Below are positions 53,449-61,983 of a DNA stretch of 64,000 nt, piece by piece. The first letter of the stretch is position 1. Every line of letters begins with the position of its first letter. Origin of the DNA: Fluctibacter halophilus (lineage in GTDB: Bacteria; Pseudomonadota; Gammaproteobacteria; Enterobacterales; Alteromonadaceae); assembly GCF_020687825.1 (NCBI RefSeq), contig NZ_JAJEWP010000004.1, positions 62,001 through 126,000 on the forward strand, read 5' to 3'. Made by a program: the position numbers and the translations under genes. The notes under the pieces were generated by a model. It did no database searches and had not been told where the DNA came from. It worked only from the letters and a program-made list of their open reading frames with translations.

Positions 53449-54588
53449 ATGCCTTCAGCCTTCCGTGTAAGCCAGCTGTTTGACGGCGAACAGTTTGTTG
53501 ACGACGTCACGCTGCGCCTCGACAACGGCTGTGTGGCATCAATCACATCAACCACACCCGCCGACGCCGGGTTGCCGCTGATACAGGGGCTGCTGGTGCC
53601 GGGGTTCATTGATGTGCAGGTCAATGGGGGCGGTGGCATCCTGTTCAATGCCGAACCTACCGTCGAGAACCTGCAGGTGATGTCGACGGCCCACAGTCGG
53701 TTCGGCACCACAGCCATGATGCCCACATTGATCACCGATCAATTCGACACCATGACCCGCGCTGCGGACGCCATGGCCAGTGCCATTGACGCCGGCCAGC
53801 CCGGAATTCTGGGGATCCATTTCGAAGGTCCGCACCTGAGCGAACAGAAAAAAGGCATCCATCGCAGCCAGTTTATACGTCCTCTCAGCGACGACGAACT
53901 GGCACTGTTTACTCGCTCCGACCTGGGTCAGGTCATGGTTACACTGGCACCGGAGCGCGTCAGTACAGACGATATTCGTACGCTGGTTTCAGCAGGGGTA
54001 CGCGTGTGTCTGGGACACTCCAACGCCGATGCAGAAACCACCTTGGCCGCACTGGATGCCGGCGCATCGGGTTTTACTCACCTATTCAACGCGATGTCGC
54101 CGCTACAGAGCCGCGCCCCGGGCATGATTGGTGCAGCACTGCTGGACAACCACAGTTATTGCGGCCTGATCAACGACCATTACCACGTGCATCCGCTGGC
54201 CATTCAGCTGGCAATCAAGTCTAAGGGCCCCGACCACATCATGCTGGTTACCGATGCGATGGCCCATGTGGGTGGCAACGTGGATGAACTGCCGTTTTTT
54301 GATACACACATCATTCGCCACGGCGACAAGCTGACCATTCCGGAAGGTAACCTGGCGGGCTCAGCGCTGGACATGGCGTCGGCGGTGCGAAATACCCATG
54401 CCCTGGGGATCCCACTCAAGGATTGCCTCAACATGGCCTCGCTGACACCGGCCCGCTACCTGGGACAAGCGCACAAAATGGGTAAGCTCACTCCCGGCTA
54501 CCGGGCCAACATGGTATTGCTCGACGAACATTTTTCCGCCCAGGCGACCTGGATAGAAGGTCGTCCGGTATGGACTCAAACTGACTGA
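53449..54588 (+). CDS. nagA: N-acetylglucosamine-6-phosphate deacetylase
   Basis: 379 residues, amidohydrolase superfamily. Metal and catalytic residues are visible: the Glu in GIHFEGPHLS, His in CLGHSNADAE, His in GFTHLFNAM, and the catalytic Asp in MLVTDAMA. PGFIDVQVNG near residue 55 is the usual family opening. AGGGAG lies before the ATG at 53449; the longer frame overlaps the deaminase gene and is not supported. It removes acetate from GlcNAc-6-P. Confidence 0.95.
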   Translation: MPSAFRVSQLFDGEQFVDDVTLRLDNGCVASITSTTPADAGLPLIQGLLVPGFIDVQVNGGGGILFNAEPTVENLQVMSTAHSRFGTTAMMPTLITDQFDTMTRAADAMASAIDAGQPGILGIHFEGPHLSEQKKGIHRSQFIRPLSDDELALFTRSDLGQVMVTLAPERVSTDDIRTLVSAGVRVCLGHSNADAETTLAALDAGASGFTHLFNAMSPLQSRAPGMIGAALLDNHSYCGLINDHYHVHPLAIQLAIKSKGPDHIMLVTDAMAHVGGNVDELPFFDTHIIRHGDKLTIPEGNLAGSALDMASAVRNTHALGIPLKDCLNMASLTPARYLGQAHKMGKLTPGYRANMVLLDEHFSAQATWIEGRPVWTQTD

Positions 54589-54599
54589 AGGAACCCATC

Positions 54600-55934
54600 A
54601 TGGAATCAACCCTGTCAACGCCCAACCAGGGCCACAGCAGCATCGGACCAATGGCGATCATTGGCACGCTGTTTTTTATCTTCGGCTTTGTCACATGGCT
54701 GAATGGTGCGCTGATCCCGTTTTTGCAGATTGTCTGTCAGTTGAATGAAACACAGGCGCTGTTTGTTGCGTTTGCTTTTTACATCGCCTATACCGTGACG
54801 GCGCTGCCCATGGCTGCGATCCTGGAACGCACGGGCTACAAGCGCGGCATGAGTCTCGGGCTGCTGGTCGTTGCTGTGGGTTGCCTGTTGTTCGTACCCG
54901 CGGCGTATTCCCACCAGTTCTGGGTGTTCCTTGCGGCACAGTTTATCGTCGGTACCGGTTTAACCATTTTGCAAACGGCCTCCAACCCCTACATCGTGCA
55001 CATCGGTCCAAAAGAGAGTGCGGCAGCGCGTATCTCAGTGATGGGGCTGTTGAATAAAGGCGCTGGCGTGGTAGCCCCCATCGTGTTTACCGCGTTGGTA
55101 TTGGGTGATTTCGACGGTGTCACTGCCAAAGCCGTGGCTGAGATGTCTGAACCCGAACGCCAGGCCCAGATAGAAGCATTGGCCTCCGGGCTGGTGCTGC
55201 CATACATCGGCATGGCCGTGGCATTGATGGTACTCGCGGTGGGCCTGTTAAAATCCAATTTGCCTGACTTGGACATCGAGGAAGATCCCAGTGTCGATAC
55301 CCACGGCAAGGGCGCCAAATCATCCATCATGCACTTCCCACAACTGGTACTTGGTGCCATTGCGCTGTTTTTCTATGTCGGTGTCGAAGTTATCGCCGGC
55401 GACACCATCGGCTTGTTCGGCTCCAAGTTAGGCGTTGCCAACGCCACCAGCCTGACCAGCTATACCATGGCCTTTATGGTGATTGGTTACGTGCTGGGGC
55501 TTGCATTGATCCCACGCTTTATTCGCCAGGATCAGGCGCTAACCATTTCCGCAGTACTGGGGTTGCTGTTGTGCTGCCTGGTGGTGTTCTCCAGCCATGA
55601 GAGCACAGCGGTGTCTGCCGTGTTGTGGCATTGGATGGGACTGCCTCTGTTGCCAGACACCGTGGCATTTGTGGCCTTGTTGGGATTCGCCAATGCCATG
55701 GTCTGGCCCGCTATCTGGCCACTGGCACTGTCTGACCTCGGTAAATTCACTGCCCGGGGTGCAGCCCTGCTCATCATGGGCATTGCCGGGGGTGCTATCC
55801 TGCCGCTGCTGTATGGCGTGATGTCGGATGTGTTCAGCAATCAACAAGCCTACCTGATGATGATCCCGTGCTATCTGTTTATTCTGCACTTCGCGCTTGT
55901 GGGACATAAAAAACGTCATTGGGGACGTCACTAA
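54600..55934 (+). CDS. nagP: GlcNAc permease of the sugar MFS (FHS) family
   Basis: 444 residues and about 12 membrane helices. FHS-family blocks are present: FFIFGFVTWLNGALIPFL at the start of helix 1 and LQTASNPYIVHIGPKESAAAR, typical of FucP/NagP/GluP transporters. It probably brings GlcNAc through the inner membrane by proton or sodium symport. The position next to nagX and nagA is conserved in Alteromonadales. AAGGA precedes the ATG. The stop overlaps the nagX ATG in TAATG. Confidence 0.92.
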   Translation: MESTLSTPNQGHSSIGPMAIIGTLFFIFGFVTWLNGALIPFLQIVCQLNETQALFVAFAFYIAYTVTALPMAAILERTGYKRGMSLGLLVVAVGCLLFVPAAYSHQFWVFLAAQFIVGTGLTILQTASNPYIVHIGPKESAAARISVMGLLNKGAGVVAPIVFTALVLGDFDGVTAKAVAEMSEPERQAQIEALASGLVLPYIGMAVALMVLAVGLLKSNLPDLDIEEDPSVDTHGKGAKSSIMHFPQLVLGAIALFFYVGVEVIAGDTIGLFGSKLGVANATSLTSYTMAFMVIGYVLGLALIPRFIRQDQALTISAVLGLLLCCLVVFSSHESTAVSAVLWHWMGLPLLPDTVAFVALLGFANAMVWPAIWPLALSDLGKFTARGAALLIMGIAGGAILPLLYGVMSDVFSNQQAYLMMIPCYLFILHFALVGHKKRHWGRH

Positions 55935-57004
55935 TGCAGCGCCGTGAACGCAGCCTGGACATCTTCCGGGGACTGACCCTGGCCGCCATGATCCTGGTCA
56001 ATACACCGGGTTCCTGGGCGCACATCTATGCGCCCCTTAAACATGCTTCCTGGCATGGATTAACACCGACAGACCTGATCTTCCCGTTTTTCTTGTTTAT
56101 TGTCGGTGCCGCCATGTTTCATTCGATGGCGCGCTACATTGGCCAGCCCATTCCGTGGCGTCGGATCATCAAACGCACGGTGCTGCTGTTTGCCATCGGC
56201 GTGGCACTGAATATTTACCCCTTTACCGGCGATCCTGAACACTGGCGTATCATGGGGGTGCTGCAACGGATAGCCCTGGCCTACTGCGCCGGCGCGATAC
56301 TGATCTTGACCTTGCCGCGCCAGGCATTGTGGTACGTCAGTGGTGCGATGCTGCTCGGCTATTGGGGCCTGTTGTTATTGGTCGACCAGCCCTTCAGTCT
56401 GGAGCACAACCTGGTCCGCCAGGTAGACCTAACCTTGCTGGGGGCCAGCCACCTGTATCAGGGCTTCGGTGTTGCCTTCGATCCGGAAGGGCTTCTGAGT
56501 ACCATTCCGGCCACCGTGACACTGCTGATGGGGTACCTCACCAGCGCACTGCTCAGCGAGCAGAACACCGCCAGTGACAAGTGTCGACGCTTGTTGCTCG
56601 CGGCCATCGCAGCCCTTGCTGTAGGCTACCTGTGGGATGCTGTTTTTCCCATCAACAAGGCATTATGGAGTTCGTCATACGTGTTGGTGACCACGGGCTA
56701 TGGTTGGCTGGTGCTGAGTGCCATCATCTACCTGTTGGAAATCCGCCAGCAACAAACGGGCTTTGCATGGATGGAAATCTATGGCACCAATCCGTTGTTT
56801 GTGTATGTCCTCGCCTGGCTGTATGCCGCAACCCTGTATCTCATTCCTGTCGGGGATACGACGGCCTATACGGCGCTTTACGATACATTAAACAATCTGC
56901 TTAGCGCTAAAAATGCGTCGCTGGCTTTCGCCCTACTCGCTGTTTTGCTGTTTTATGTTGTTTCCCATGTGCTGTACAAGCGCAGGATCTTCATAAAACT
57001 CTGA
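55934..57004 (+). CDS. nagX: Transmembrane GlcNAc-associated protein NagX (HGSNAT/DUF5009-like acyltransferase)
   Basis: 356 residues with about ten membrane helices. The N-terminus RERSLDIFRGLTLAAMILVN matches the NagX/HGSNAT-type family. In Shewanella-type nag loci this gene is linked to chitin use; a transfer of acetyl or acyl groups across the membrane is suspected but I know of no proven reaction. The start at 55934 overlaps the permease stop; GGGGA is upstream. A long near-perfect hairpin follows the gene. Confidence 0.85.
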   Translation: MQRRERSLDIFRGLTLAAMILVNTPGSWAHIYAPLKHASWHGLTPTDLIFPFFLFIVGAAMFHSMARYIGQPIPWRRIIKRTVLLFAIGVALNIYPFTGDPEHWRIMGVLQRIALAYCAGAILILTLPRQALWYVSGAMLLGYWGLLLLVDQPFSLEHNLVRQVDLTLLGASHLYQGFGVAFDPEGLLSTIPATVTLLMGYLTSALLSEQNTASDKCRRLLLAAIAALAVGYLWDAVFPINKALWSSSYVLVTTGYGWLVLSAIIYLLEIRQQQTGFAWMEIYGTNPLFVYVLAWLYAATLYLIPVGDTTAYTALYDTLNNLLSAKNASLAFALLAVLLFYVVSHVLYKRRIFIKL

Positions 57005-57018
57005 CCCTGTGTGTCCCG

Positions 57019-57053
57019 GGCAGGGTCACTTTCCCAAAGGAAGGTGCCCTGCC
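57019..57053 (+). terminator. Long hairpin at the end of the nag operon
   Basis: GGGCAGGGTCACTTTCC and GGAAGGTGCCCTGCC pair almost fully around a CAAA loop. No T run follows, so termination is not certain; it may protect the 3' end of the operon mRNA. Confidence 0.55.
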
Positions 57054-57126
57054 AACTTCACAAACACTTATCACTTGATGGGCATCTTGCTACACTGCGC
57101 AGCGACGTCAACTACCTGCTATTAAT

Positions 57127-57633
57127 ATGACAACAGATCCCCTGTATCCCCGTGCTACTTTCATTCGCCGGGTCGCGGCCATGATTTACGATGCACTGGT
57201 GGCCATCGCCATCGGCATGTGTGCTGCCATGGTCGCCATCGTTGTGCTGATTTTGCTGATGGAAAATGGTGTCGTCAGCATGTCTGGATACTCCCATGCC
57301 AGCGAAGCGATCCAGCATTCTTCCCTTTACACCACAGTGATCCAGGTCTGGGTAGGGCTGTGGATGGTTGGCTTCTATGTGTATTTCTGGCGACATGGTG
57401 GCCAAACCATCGGCATGCGTGCGTGGCGCCTGCGGCTGTTCAGCACGTCTGACGCGCCACTTGGCTATGGTCGGGTGATTGTACGCCTGCTGTCCTCACT
57501 GGGAGGACTCGGAACCCTGCTGGTACTGTTTGATGTCAAACATCGTCAGGGACTGCAGGATCACATTGCCAAGACACAAATGTGCGTGCTGACCAAAGAC
57601 GCCAACCATCACCGCGCATGGAAAGATTTATGA
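57127..57633 (+). CDS. RDD family membrane protein
   Basis: 168 residues. The RDD pattern is present: FIRRVAAMIYDALVAIAIGM near residue 15 (Arg, then Asp in the first helix), two more helices, and the closing QTIGMRAWRLRL block. Such proteins occur next to lptF/lptG in many gammaproteobacteria, as here: the lptG gene converges on it with only 15 bases between. RDD proteins may be Na+/Li+ extruders or have other transport roles; function in this position is not known. Confidence 0.88.
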   Translation: MTTDPLYPRATFIRRVAAMIYDALVAIAIGMCAAMVAIVVLILLMENGVVSMSGYSHASEAIQHSSLYTTVIQVWVGLWMVGFYVYFWRHGGQTIGMRAWRLRLFSTSDAPLGYGRVIVRLLSSLGGLGTLLVLFDVKHRQGLQDHIAKTQMCVLTKDANHHRAWKDL

Positions 57634-57648
57634 CACCTTGGTTGGCGT

Positions 57649-58710
57649 TCAGCGCCTGAGCAATACCCCGGCGATACTGGCAAACACCAGACTGGGAAGT
57701 ACGGCGCCCAGGGCCGGCGGCAGTTGATAAACCAGGCTCATGGAGCCGAACACTTCATTGCTGATAAAAAAGGCGAAGCCTGCCATCACGCCCATAATGA
57801 TCCTGGCGCCCATGGTAACGCTGCGCAGCGGACCAAACACAAAGGACAATGCCATCAGCAACATGACCGCTACCGATACCGGCTGCAAAACCTTACGCCA
57901 CAATGCCAGGTTGTAGCGATCTGCATCCTGGCTGTTATTTTCCAGATAGCGGATATAGTCCAGTAGTCCCTGTACCGACAGCGCTTCAGGTTTGATGGTA
58001 ACAACCCCCAGTTTGTCCGGCGTAAGGGTAGATTGCCAAATGCCTTGCTCGACATTTTCACCCCGGATCTGCTCGGCACCGATAAAGGTGTATGCGACAT
58101 CGGACAAACGCCAGTGCTGGCCGGCAAATTCCGCTTGTCGGGCATAAGTGATCTGGCGCAGGATCAACTCCTCATCGAACTCATAAATGGTCACATCGCG
58201 CAATTCGGAGTGAGTACTTACCTCGCCTATGCTCACAAAGTTGTTGCCGTCTTTAGCCCAGACCAGTTGCTGACTGGAAAACAAACTACCGCCGGAAATG
58301 GCCTGGGTTCTGATCTCTTTGGCCTTGGTTTCACTCACTGGAGCGACCCATTCGCCCACCGCCATCACCAGCAATACCATTACCAACGCCGACTTCATCG
58401 CTGAACGTACAATATCCCAGCGGGACTGCCCCGCCGACTGCATCACCACCAGCTCACTGTTGCTGGCCAGGATCCCCATCCCAATCAGACCACCCAGCAT
58501 GGTGGCCATCGGAAAGAACTGCTCGATCTCACGGGGCAGGCTGAGTAACACATAAACACCGGCGGTGGTCATGTCATAGCTGCCCTGCCCGACGTACTTC
58601 ATTTGTTCAATGAATTTGATCAGGGCACTGAGTCCCACCAGCACCAACAAACTCACAGCCGTGGTGCGCAGCAATGTGCGCGCAATGTAGAGGTCAAGGA
58701 TCTTAAACAT
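57649..58710 (-). CDS. lptG: LPS export permease LptG
   Basis: 353 residues. Six membrane helices flank a periplasmic beta-jellyroll. The opening LDLYIARTLLRTTAVS and the SLPREIEQFFPMATMLGGLIG block are characteristic. It forms the LptB2FG complex that extracts lipopolysaccharide from the inner membrane. GGAGG lies five bases before the ATG at 58710; the upstream frame has no support. The start overlaps the end of lptF by eight bases. Confidence 0.95.
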   Translation of the reverse strand: MFKILDLYIARTLLRTTAVSLLVLVGLSALIKFIEQMKYVGQGSYDMTTAGVYVLLSLPREIEQFFPMATMLGGLIGMGILASNSELVVMQSAGQSRWDIVRSAMKSALVMVLLVMAVGEWVAPVSETKAKEIRTQAISGGSLFSSQQLVWAKDGNNFVSIGEVSTHSELRDVTIYEFDEELILRQITYARQAEFAGQHWRLSDVAYTFIGAEQIRGENVEQGIWQSTLTPDKLGVVTIKPEALSVQGLLDYIRYLENNSQDADRYNLALWRKVLQPVSVAVMLLMALSFVFGPLRSVTMGARIIMGVMAGFAFFISNEVFGSMSLVYQLPPALGAVLPSLVFASIAGVLLRR

Positions 58711-59806
58711 GGCGGCCTCCGAACATGGCTCTGACCCTGACCCCGACACTTCGGCCGCGGATCACCAAGCCAGACCCGATCAGTAACATCACCCCATGTA
58801 CCCACCACAGACCGAGTGACGGTGGCAACTTGCCGTCTTCGAGCACTTTGCGTCCGGCCATCAGCAACATGAAATAGCCGAGGTACAGCAACAGCGCCGG
58901 GAACATTTTACCAAACCGCCCCTGACGGGGATCAACGGCACTCAGTGGCACCGCTATCAGCACCAGAAACGGTAACGATAGCGGGATGGCCAGACGCCAT
59001 TGCAACTCGGCAATCGCATCCAGTGAATCATCTTCAAGCAGCGCCTGGGTTGAGTATGCGGTCAATTTACGCCGCTTCTGCTCGGCTTGCTGCTCACCGA
59101 TCTGAACCTGATATTCTTCGAACTCGACGACCTGATAGTCCAGCGACCCCTGTTCTCCTTCGTACTGCACACCTTGCTGTAGCAGGAGCTGCTGAGTGCC
59201 ATCGGGACCACTCTGCACATCCCCTTGCTGTGAGTAAACGATATGCACCCCAGTGGCATCGTCACGCTCGTGTTGGGCAAGAAACACTTTCTGCAACCGT
59301 GACTCGCCGGTCCCTATCTCATGCACAAAAATAACCGCTTTCTGATTGCCGGTTTCCTGAAAACGGCCGGCAATCAGCGCCGACAAGCCTGTTTCAGCCC
59401 CCGCCTGCTCTTCAAGTTGCGTTTCACTTTCCTGTGACAACGGCGCCAACCACAACGTCAGCACCGCCGTCACCACCGCCATCAGAGCCGCCAGTGCCAG
59501 CATCACCCGGGTCACGTACCATTCGCTGATCCCGCAAGCGCGCATCACCGTCATTTCACTGTCAACGTACAATCGCCCATGGGCCAGCATAATGCCGAGA
59601 AACAAACTCAGCGGTAAAATCAACGACGCCAGATAGGGCGTACTGAGGGCCAGAAATCCCATCACCAGGCTGGCGGGAATTTCACCGTCGGAGGCATCAG
59701 CCAGCACCCGTACAAACCGATGGGTGATAAATATGGCCATCAATACCAGAAAAACGGCAAGCTGGGATTTGAGGGTTTCTTTGAGTAAATAGCGGAATAT
59801 CAGCAC
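58703..59806 (-). CDS. lptF: LPS export permease LptF
   Basis: 367 residues, partner of LptG in the LPS transporter. It aligns with E. coli LptF from the start (LIFRYLLKETLKSQLAVFLV), and the SLILPLSLFLGIMLAHGRLY block and VPLSAVDPRQGRFGKM near the last helices are family features. The start is a GTG at 59806. It is transcribed away from pepA across a 210-base divergent promoter region, the standard arrangement in gammaproteobacteria. Confidence 0.95.
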   Translation of the reverse strand: MLIFRYLLKETLKSQLAVFLVLMAIFITHRFVRVLADASDGEIPASLVMGFLALSTPYLASLILPLSLFLGIMLAHGRLYVDSEMTVMRACGISEWYVTRVMLALAALMAVVTAVLTLWLAPLSQESETQLEEQAGAETGLSALIAGRFQETGNQKAVIFVHEIGTGESRLQKVFLAQHERDDATGVHIVYSQQGDVQSGPDGTQQLLLQQGVQYEGEQGSLDYQVVEFEEYQVQIGEQQAEQKRRKLTAYSTQALLEDDSLDAIAELQWRLAIPLSLPFLVLIAVPLSAVDPRQGRFGKMFPALLLYLGYFMLLMAGRKVLEDGKLPPSLGLWWVHGVMLLIGSGLVIRGRSVGVRVRAMFGGRHV

Positions 59807-60016
59807 ATTGAGCCCGGCAGAAAAGTCACTTTTTTAGTGGCATGATGGGAAATTTTAAGTAAACTTAACGTTTTCACAAGTTTTATTTACTACTCCGGCT
59901 TTTTTTAAGCCTTCAAAGAGCAGTTAACTTTCATATTATCTCTGTCCGGCGGGCCCTTGCAAATCCCTGTGTACGCTAGTCCGTCGTCAGCGGTAACTGT
60001 GATACGAGGATTGGGA

Positions 60017-61522
60017 ATGGAATTTAGCGTCAAAAGCGGTAGCCCTGAGAAACAACGTAGCGCCTGTATCGTCGTCGGGGTATTTGAACCTCGCCGCTTG
60101 ACTGCCGTGGCAGAACAACTGGACGAAATCAGTGGCGGTTACATCAGCAACCTGTTGCGTCGCGGTGATCTTGAAGGTAAACCCGGCCAGATGCTATTGC
60201 TGCACCATGTTCCCAACATCCTCAGTGAACGCGTGCTACTGGTCGGTTGCGGCAAAGAACGTGAGCTGGATGAACGCCAGTACAAACAAATCATTGCCAA
60301 GACCATCAAAAACCTGAATGAGACGGGTTCAATGGAAGCCGTTTGTTTTCTGACTGAATTGCACGTTAAAGGTCGCGACACCTACTGGAAAGTCCGTCAG
60401 GCTGTCGAAGCGACCGAAGACAGTCTTTATTCCTTCACCCAGTTGAAAACCAAAAAAGACGAGGCCCGTCGCCCGTTGCGCAAACTGGTATTTAATGTTT
60501 CAACCCGTCGCGAGTTAACCACCGGTGAGCGTGCCGTTGAACATGGCCTTGCCGTTGCCAAAGGCAGCCGTACCTGTAAAGACGTCGCTAACATGCCGCC
60601 CAACATCTGCAACCCTGCGTATTTGCTGAGCCAGGCCGAAGCACTGGCTGAAGAGTATGACAGCCTGAGCGTTGAAGCTGTTGGCGAGAAAGACATGCAG
60701 GCGCTGGGGATGAACTCCTATCTGGCGGTTGGTCGGGGTTCACACAACGAGTCCATCATGACCATTATCAACCACCGTGGCGGCCCGGCTTCCCAGGCAC
60801 CGATCGTTTTGGTCGGTAAGGGCCTTACCTTTGATTCGGGTGGTATCTCCATCAAACCGTCCGAAGCGATGGACGAAATGAAGTACGACATGGGAGGTGC
60901 CGCGGGTGTATTGGGTGCAATGCACACCGTTGCGGCACTGAATCTGCCCATCAACATCATCGGCGTGCTGGCCGGTTGTGAAAACATGCCGGATGCCAAC
61001 GCGTATCGTCCGGGCGATATCCTGACCACCATGAGCGGTCAAACGGTTGAAGTGCTCAACACAGACGCTGAAGGACGCTTGGTATTGTGTGATGCGCTGA
61101 CCTACGTGGAGCACTTCGAGCCGGACACGGTGATCGATGTTGCGACCCTGACCGGCGCCTGTGTGGTTGCGTTGGGTAAACACGCCACCGGTGTCATGAG
61201 TTCACACAACCCATTGGCCCATGAGCTGCTCAATGCCTCCGAGCAAAGTGGTGACAAGGCCTGGCGCTTGCCTTTATGGGACGAGTATCAGGAACAGATT
61301 GAAAGCCCCTTTGCCGACATGGCCAACCTGGGCGGACGCGCCGCGGGCACCATCACCGCCGCCTGTTTCCTGTCCCGGTTCACTAAAAAGTACAACTGGG
61401 CACACATGGACATCGCCGGCACGGCATGGGTGGGTGGTGCCAACAAAGGCTCGACCGGTCGTCCTGTTCCTATGCTGTCCCAGTTCCTGATGAACCGTGC
61501 AGGTATCGAAGCAGAAGATTGA
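60017..61522 (+). CDS. pepA: Leucyl aminopeptidase PepA
   Basis: Hexameric metallo-aminopeptidase of the M17 family, 501 residues (E. coli PepA has 503). Metal-binding blocks [28 protein letters not shown] and [10 protein letters not shown] are intact, as is the catalytic Lys in [10 protein letters not shown] and Arg in AEGRL. In E. coli it also binds DNA in Xer recombination and carAB control. The ATG at 60017 has AGGA before it, and the upstream 20 codons lack family similarity. Its stop overlaps the holC start (TGATG). Confidence 0.95.
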   Translation: MEFSVKSGSPEKQRSACIVVGVFEPRRLTAVAEQLDEISGGYISNLLRRGDLEGKPGQMLLLHHVPNILSERVLLVGCGKERELDERQYKQIIAKTIKNLNETGSMEAVCFLTELHVKGRDTYWKVRQAVEATEDSLYSFTQLKTKKDEARRPLRKLVFNVSTRRELTTGERAVEHGLAVAKGSRTCKDVANMPPNICNPAYLLSQAEALAEEYDSLSVEAVGEKDMQALGMNSYLAVGRGSHNESIMTIINHRGGPASQAPIVLVGKGLTFDSGGISIKPSEAMDEMKYDMGGAAGVLGAMHTVAALNLPINIIGVLAGCENMPDANAYRPGDILTTMSGQTVEVLNTDAEGRLVLCDALTYVEHFEPDTVIDVATLTGACVVALGKHATGVMSSHNPLAHELLNASEQSGDKAWRLPLWDEYQEQIESPFADMANLGGRAAGTITAACFLSRFTKKYNWAHMDIAGTAWVGGANKGSTGRPVPMLSQFLMNRAGIEAED

Positions 61523-61983
61523 TGCCTAACATCACGTTCTATCTCCACGACCAGGGCGAACCATCGGATGTGCCCGCCCATTGGCTGACCGCCTGCCATG
61601 TGGCTGCCGAGCTGTCGAGCAAGCGCCAATGGTGCCTGGTGCTGTGTGAGAGCCAACAACAGGCCGAAGCGGTCGACGAATTGCTGTGGCAGTTTCCCGC
61701 TGAACGGTTTGTGGCTCACAACCTGAGTGGCGAAGGCCCTGCCAAAGGTGCGCCGGTGGAAATTGCCTGGCAAGCGCCCGCCCGGCCAAATCGCCACACT
61801 CTCATAAACCTCTCAGGGCAAATCCCGGCTGACGTTGAGCGTTATCGCCAGCTCATCGACTTTGTACCAGCCGATGAAGCCGCCAAGCAGTCGGCCCGAG
61901 AACGTTATAAAGCATTTCGCGCGGCAGGGTATTCATTAGAGACCCAGCCCGCCAGCAGTATTACAGAGAAACAACATGGATAA
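61522..61983 (+). CDS. holC: DNA polymerase III subunit chi
   Basis: 153 residues. Chi links the clamp loader to single-strand-binding protein. The short fold begins [11 protein letters not shown], with the typical [19 protein letters not shown] helix and the LINLSGQIP strand. It starts at the ATG overlapping the pepA stop and overlaps valS by eight bases; the pepA-holC-valS order is conserved in gammaproteobacteria. The frame reaches upstream to 61426 inside pepA without homology. Confidence 0.92.
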   Translation: MPNITFYLHDQGEPSDVPAHWLTACHVAAELSSKRQWCLVLCESQQQAEAVDELLWQFPAERFVAHNLSGEGPAKGAPVEIAWQAPARPNRHTLINLSGQIPADVERYRQLIDFVPADEAAKQSARERYKAFRAAGYSLETQPASSITEKQHG

